Shown piece after piece: positions 61,498 through 64,000 of a stretch of 64,000 nucleotides of DNA (positions are counted from its first letter, which is position 1; every line of letters begins with the position of its first letter). The notes beneath the pieces are model-generated. The model did no database searches and was not told where the DNA came from. It was given only the letters and a program-made list of their open reading frames with translations. Position numbers and translations under genes: made by a program. This DNA is from Melghirimyces profundicolus (GTDB lineage: Bacteria; Bacillota; Bacilli; Thermoactinomycetales; DSM-45169). The stretch is taken from contig NZ_QBKR01000003.1 of assembly GCF_003054245.1 (NCBI RefSeq), positions 1-64,000 of the forward strand. Reading direction: 5' to 3'.

Positions 61498-63534
61498 GTG
61501 AACGCAATCGATCCAAGTGAAATGCCATACGACGTCAAAGTAATCGAACATACATGGATTCCGATGCGTGACGGATGTCGATTAGCCGCCCGCATCTGGA
61601 TTCCCGAGGGAGCGGAAGAGGATCCCGTCCCCGCTGTATTGGAATATATTCCATACCGAAAACGGGATATCAAACGATTAAGGGATACAGAGATGCACGC
61701 CTACTTTGCCGGACACGGTTACGCATCGGTTCGAGTGGACATTCGGGGCAGCGGTGATTCGGAAGGTGTGTTAAGCGACGAATATTTACCTCAAGAATTG
61801 GATGATGGCGAGGATATTTTGCAGTGGTTGGAAGAACAACCGTGGTGTAATGGCAGAGTCGGCATCATCGGGATTTCATGGGGGGGATTTAACGGGTTAC
61901 AAATCGCCGCCCGTCAACCGCGACAATTACAGGCGGTGGTAACGGTTTGTTCCACCGATGATCGATACGCGGACGATATTCATTACATGGGCGGATGTTT
62001 GCTCAACAACAATTTATCCTGGGCTTCCACCATGTTTGCCTTTAATTCACTTCCGCCGGACCCGGAAATCGTCGGTGATCGGTGGAAAGAAATGTGGATG
62101 GATCGACTGGAGAACAGCGGATTGTGGTTGGAAAAATGGATGAAAAAGCCCCATCGAAACGAGTATTGGAAACACGGTTCAATCTGCGAGAACTACGGTG
62201 ATGTCCAGTGTCCGGTGATGGCTGTCAGTGGATGGGCGGACGGCTACTCCAATTCCGTCTTTCGCCTCATGGAGCATTTGAATGTGCCTAAAAAGGGGCT
62301 GGTCGGTCCATGGAGTCACAAATATCCGCATGACGGCGTTCCCGGTCCTGCGATCGGCTTTCTGCAGGAAGTGCTCCGGTGGTGGGATCACTGGTTAAAG
62401 GATCAAGATACCGGTATGATGAAGGAACCGATGATCCATTCCTGGATGCAGGATAGCTTCGAGCCGAAAACGAAATACGATAAAATTCCCGGCCGCTGGA
62501 TTGGAGAAGAGCAGTGGCCTCCGCCCAAAATCGAGTCGGTTCGTTATCCGTTGGCGCCCGGAAAGATTTTGATGGACGATTCGACCCCGGATTCCGCATC
62601 GGAATCGCTGACGATACAATCCCCGCTGAATGTCGGCTTGTTTGCAGGGAAGTGGTACTCCTCCGGAGATGCACCGGATTTACCCTATGACCAACGGTTG
62701 GAAGATGGGGGCTCCTTGGTATTTGAAAGTGAGGCGTTGGTTCAAAAGTTGGAGATTCACGGTTCCCCCGCTGTCGAATTGGAATTGAGCGCCGACAAAC
62801 CGGTGGCGATGATTGCGGTTCGGTTATCCGATATTTCGCCTGATCAAAAGGCGACGAGAGTGACATACGGTTTGTTGAATTTGTGCCATCGTCACAGTCA
62901 TGAGCATCCCGAGCCCCTGACTCCCGGAAAAAAGGAACGCGTCAAAATCCATATGAATGAGATTGCGCATTCGTTTCAACCCGGGCACCGGTTTCGCATT
63001 TCCGTCTCCACGGTTTACTGGCCGTTGGCATGGCCTTCGCCGGAGCCGGTAACGCTGACGATCGATCCTTACCACAGCCAGGCCATTTTGCCGGTTCGTC
63101 CATCGAATCAGGAAGTGGATAGCCGTTTAACGTCATTTCCATCGCCAGAAAGCGCCAAAGTCGAACCGCCTGTGCAGAAGAGCTCATCTGAACAAAACTG
63201 GCTGATTACACATGACTTGGGCAAAGAGTCCACCACGTTGAAGGTGATTCAGGACGGTGGCGAGTTGTATTTCGCTGATATCAACCTGAACGTGGTGAGC
63301 AAAACGGAAGAATGGTATACCTATGAGGAAAACCGTTACGACTCCCTTCGTGGCGAAGTGCATTCGGTTCGTGGGTTGAGCCGGGAGGGTTGGTCGGTCC
63401 GAACCGTGACGCGAACCGTTCTGACATGTGATCAAGAAAACTTTTATGTCCACGCGACACTGGATGCCTATGAAAAGGATCGAAGAGTGTTTTCAAAAAC
63501 ATGGGATGAAACGATAAAACGCCAGCTGTTATAA
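61498..63534 (+). CDS. CocE/NonD-family hydrolase (peptidase S15-like)
   Basis: 678 aa. An alpha/beta hydrolase core with nucleophile GISWGG (about residue 124), the N-terminal PMRDGCRLAARIWIP and RGSGDSEG segments, and the C-terminal jelly-roll of X-Pro dipeptidyl-peptidase/cocaine-esterase proteins (PGHRFRISVSTVYWPLAWP). It has no export signal, so it acts in the cytoplasm on solute brought in by the ABC system, probably a peptide or ester. GTG start 40 bp after the binding protein; last gene of the operon. Confidence 0.9.
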   Translation: MNAIDPSEMPYDVKVIEHTWIPMRDGCRLAARIWIPEGAEEDPVPAVLEYIPYRKRDIKRLRDTEMHAYFAGHGYASVRVDIRGSGDSEGVLSDEYLPQELDDGEDILQWLEEQPWCNGRVGIIGISWGGFNGLQIAARQPRQLQAVVTVCSTDDRYADDIHYMGGCLLNNNLSWASTMFAFNSLPPDPEIVGDRWKEMWMDRLENSGLWLEKWMKKPHRNEYWKHGSICENYGDVQCPVMAVSGWADGYSNSVFRLMEHLNVPKKGLVGPWSHKYPHDGVPGPAIGFLQEVLRWWDHWLKDQDTGMMKEPMIHSWMQDSFEPKTKYDKIPGRWIGEEQWPPPKIESVRYPLAPGKILMDDSTPDSASESLTIQSPLNVGLFAGKWYSSGDAPDLPYDQRLEDGGSLVFESEALVQKLEIHGSPAVELELSADKPVAMIAVRLSDISPDQKATRVTYGLLNLCHRHSHEHPEPLTPGKKERVKIHMNEIAHSFQPGHRFRISVSTVYWPLAWPSPEPVTLTIDPYHSQAILPVRPSNQEVDSRLTSFPSPESAKVEPPVQKSSSEQNWLITHDLGKESTTLKVIQDGGELYFADINLNVVSKTEEWYTYEENRYDSLRGEVHSVRGLSREGWSVRTVTRTVLTCDQENFYVHATLDAYEKDRRVFSKTWDETIKRQLL

Positions 63535-63546
63535 CATCAAACGAGG

Positions 63547-63578
63547 GACCCCCCTGATTCCACTGAATCAGGGGGGTC
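63547..63578 (+). terminator. Terminator of the peptide ABC operon
   Basis: GACCCCCCTGATTC-cact-GAATCAGGGGGGTC, a perfect 14-bp stem; a T-rich stretch starts about 10 bp later. Confidence 0.75.
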
Positions 63579-63601
63579 ACGTTTCACGCTGTTTTTATTT
63601 G

Positions 63602-63843
63602 TCAGTTGGAGGGTGAGTCATCGGTCATCAGGTCGATTGCCACGGGGATGGCGTCTTCGTTGGGTTGGATTCGGGGATGGTGAAGGCCGTGGGGCTGTCC
63701 ACACCCAGCCAGATTCCGCGAACGAGGGACCGGATCCTGCTTTTGATCTTCTCCATCGATTCCATGGACAAGGTGCGGATGGTGCCTTCCAGTCGGGCGT
63801 TGCCCGGGGAAAAACCGGCCGGTAAATAGCCGGTTTTTTTCAT
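63602..63843 (-). pseudogene. Remnant of an M20-family amidohydrolase/peptidase
   Basis: Two fragments in different frames recall M20 amidohydrolases: NARLEGTIRTLSMESMEKIK (dimerisation domain, about 63790-63730) and, in another frame, GLHHPRIQPNEDAIPVAIDL near the C-terminus (63680-63620), ending at the stop at 63602. The N-terminal metal domain and about 90 residues between the fragments are missing. A decayed gene rather than a small protein. Confidence 0.55.
63811..63840 (+). terminator. Stem-loop with T-run before the last gene
   Basis: AAAACCGGC-cggtaaata-GCCGGTTTT then TTT. It is T-rich on both sides and could work in either direction. Confidence 0.55.
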
Positions 63844-63954
63844 GTTGAAAGAAAATTGATATTTTTTTCATGAGTACGTTATGGTACTATATCAGAAAAT
63901 ACACACTCGATTGAATTATCAGGGGTGGAAGGTGACCAGAAGGAGGGATTTCTT

Positions 63955-64000
63955 TGATCAAGGGAAAAAACTTTTTTTCCCGGAAGAGAGGAAAGCCTCG
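63955..64000 (+). CDS. Start of a gene cut by the window edge
   Basis: TTG at 63955 with GAAGGAGGG six to eight bases upstream opens a frame beginning with a very basic stretch (IKGKNFFSRKRGKP). Only 15 codons are visible, so no product can be named. A basic head of this type often precedes a first membrane helix. Confidence 0.5.

Overview
The window is a stretch of a moderately GC-rich, endospore-forming Gram-positive chromosome, most likely of the family Thermoactinomycetaceae (relatives of Thermoactinomyces, Kroppenstedtia, Melghirimyces). The grounds are sporulation genes (spo0M, a spoVA-type operon, a YhcN/YlaJ lipoprotein), Bacillota signatures (SigI/RsgI, AbrB, sufCDSUB, bacilliredoxin, S-box riboswitch, strong GGAGG ribosome sites with frequent GTG/TTG starts) and a phenylalanine dehydrogenase that reads very like the Thermoactinomyces intermedius enzyme as I remember it. 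No rRNA, tRNA, CRISPR array or intact transposase was seen.

Layout. 0-0.3 kb: a 54-bp tandem repeat array. 0.3-1.8 kb: an HTH-TPR regulator with an overlapping, previously easily missed secreted-peptide gene (RRNPP-type quorum-sensing pair). 2-8 kb: a COX4-like protein, arylamine N-acetyltransferase, bacilliredoxin, AIM24 protein, esterase and an acyl/acetyl-CoA synthetase. 8-11 kb: a small basic protein, sigI-rsgI and an AbrB-like regulator. 11-17.4 kb: two enoyl-CoA hydratase/isomerases (PaaF/PaaG-like), phenylalanine dehydrogenase and 2-oxoacid dehydrogenase E1alpha, E1beta and E2, which together look like a route from phenylalanine to phenylacetyl-CoA, preceded by a promoter and a candidate cre site. 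17.4-36 kb: mixed housekeeping genes (spo0M, MBL hydrolase with a FadR-like operator, uppP, thioredoxin-like, EamA permease, quinone oxidoreductase, nitroreductase, a frameshifted PepF, hydrolases).

36-40.4 kb is a spoVA-2mob-type locus: YhcN-like lipoprotein, DUF1657, a DUF421+DUF1657 fusion (2Duf type), spoVAC, spoVAD, spoVAEb, a second DUF421 protein and a second DUF1657 protein. In Bacillus such loci affect spore germination and wet-heat resistance. 40.5-44.5 kb: class II aldolase, SDR, lipid kinase, PfpI protein and small hypotheticals. 44.7-50.1 kb: the complete SUF Fe-S assembly operon sufCDSUB. 50.2-52.7 kb: a SAM-I riboswitch controlling an OsmC protein and a sodium:solute symporter. 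52.8-55 kb: a small membrane protein and a two-subunit solute symporter. 55.2-63.5 kb: a GbsR-type regulator divergent from a dipeptide/oligopeptide ABC transporter operon ending in a CocE/S15 family hydrolase, with palindromic operators on the promoter. The right edge holds an M20 amidohydrolase remnant and the start of another gene.

A recurring intergenic element with ends GCGTTGTGA ... TCACAACGC occurs seven times, complete or partial, always in the same orientation, and two copies carry the 54-bp tandem repeats. Starts were chosen from ribosome-binding-site spacing, so several differ from the longest open frame.
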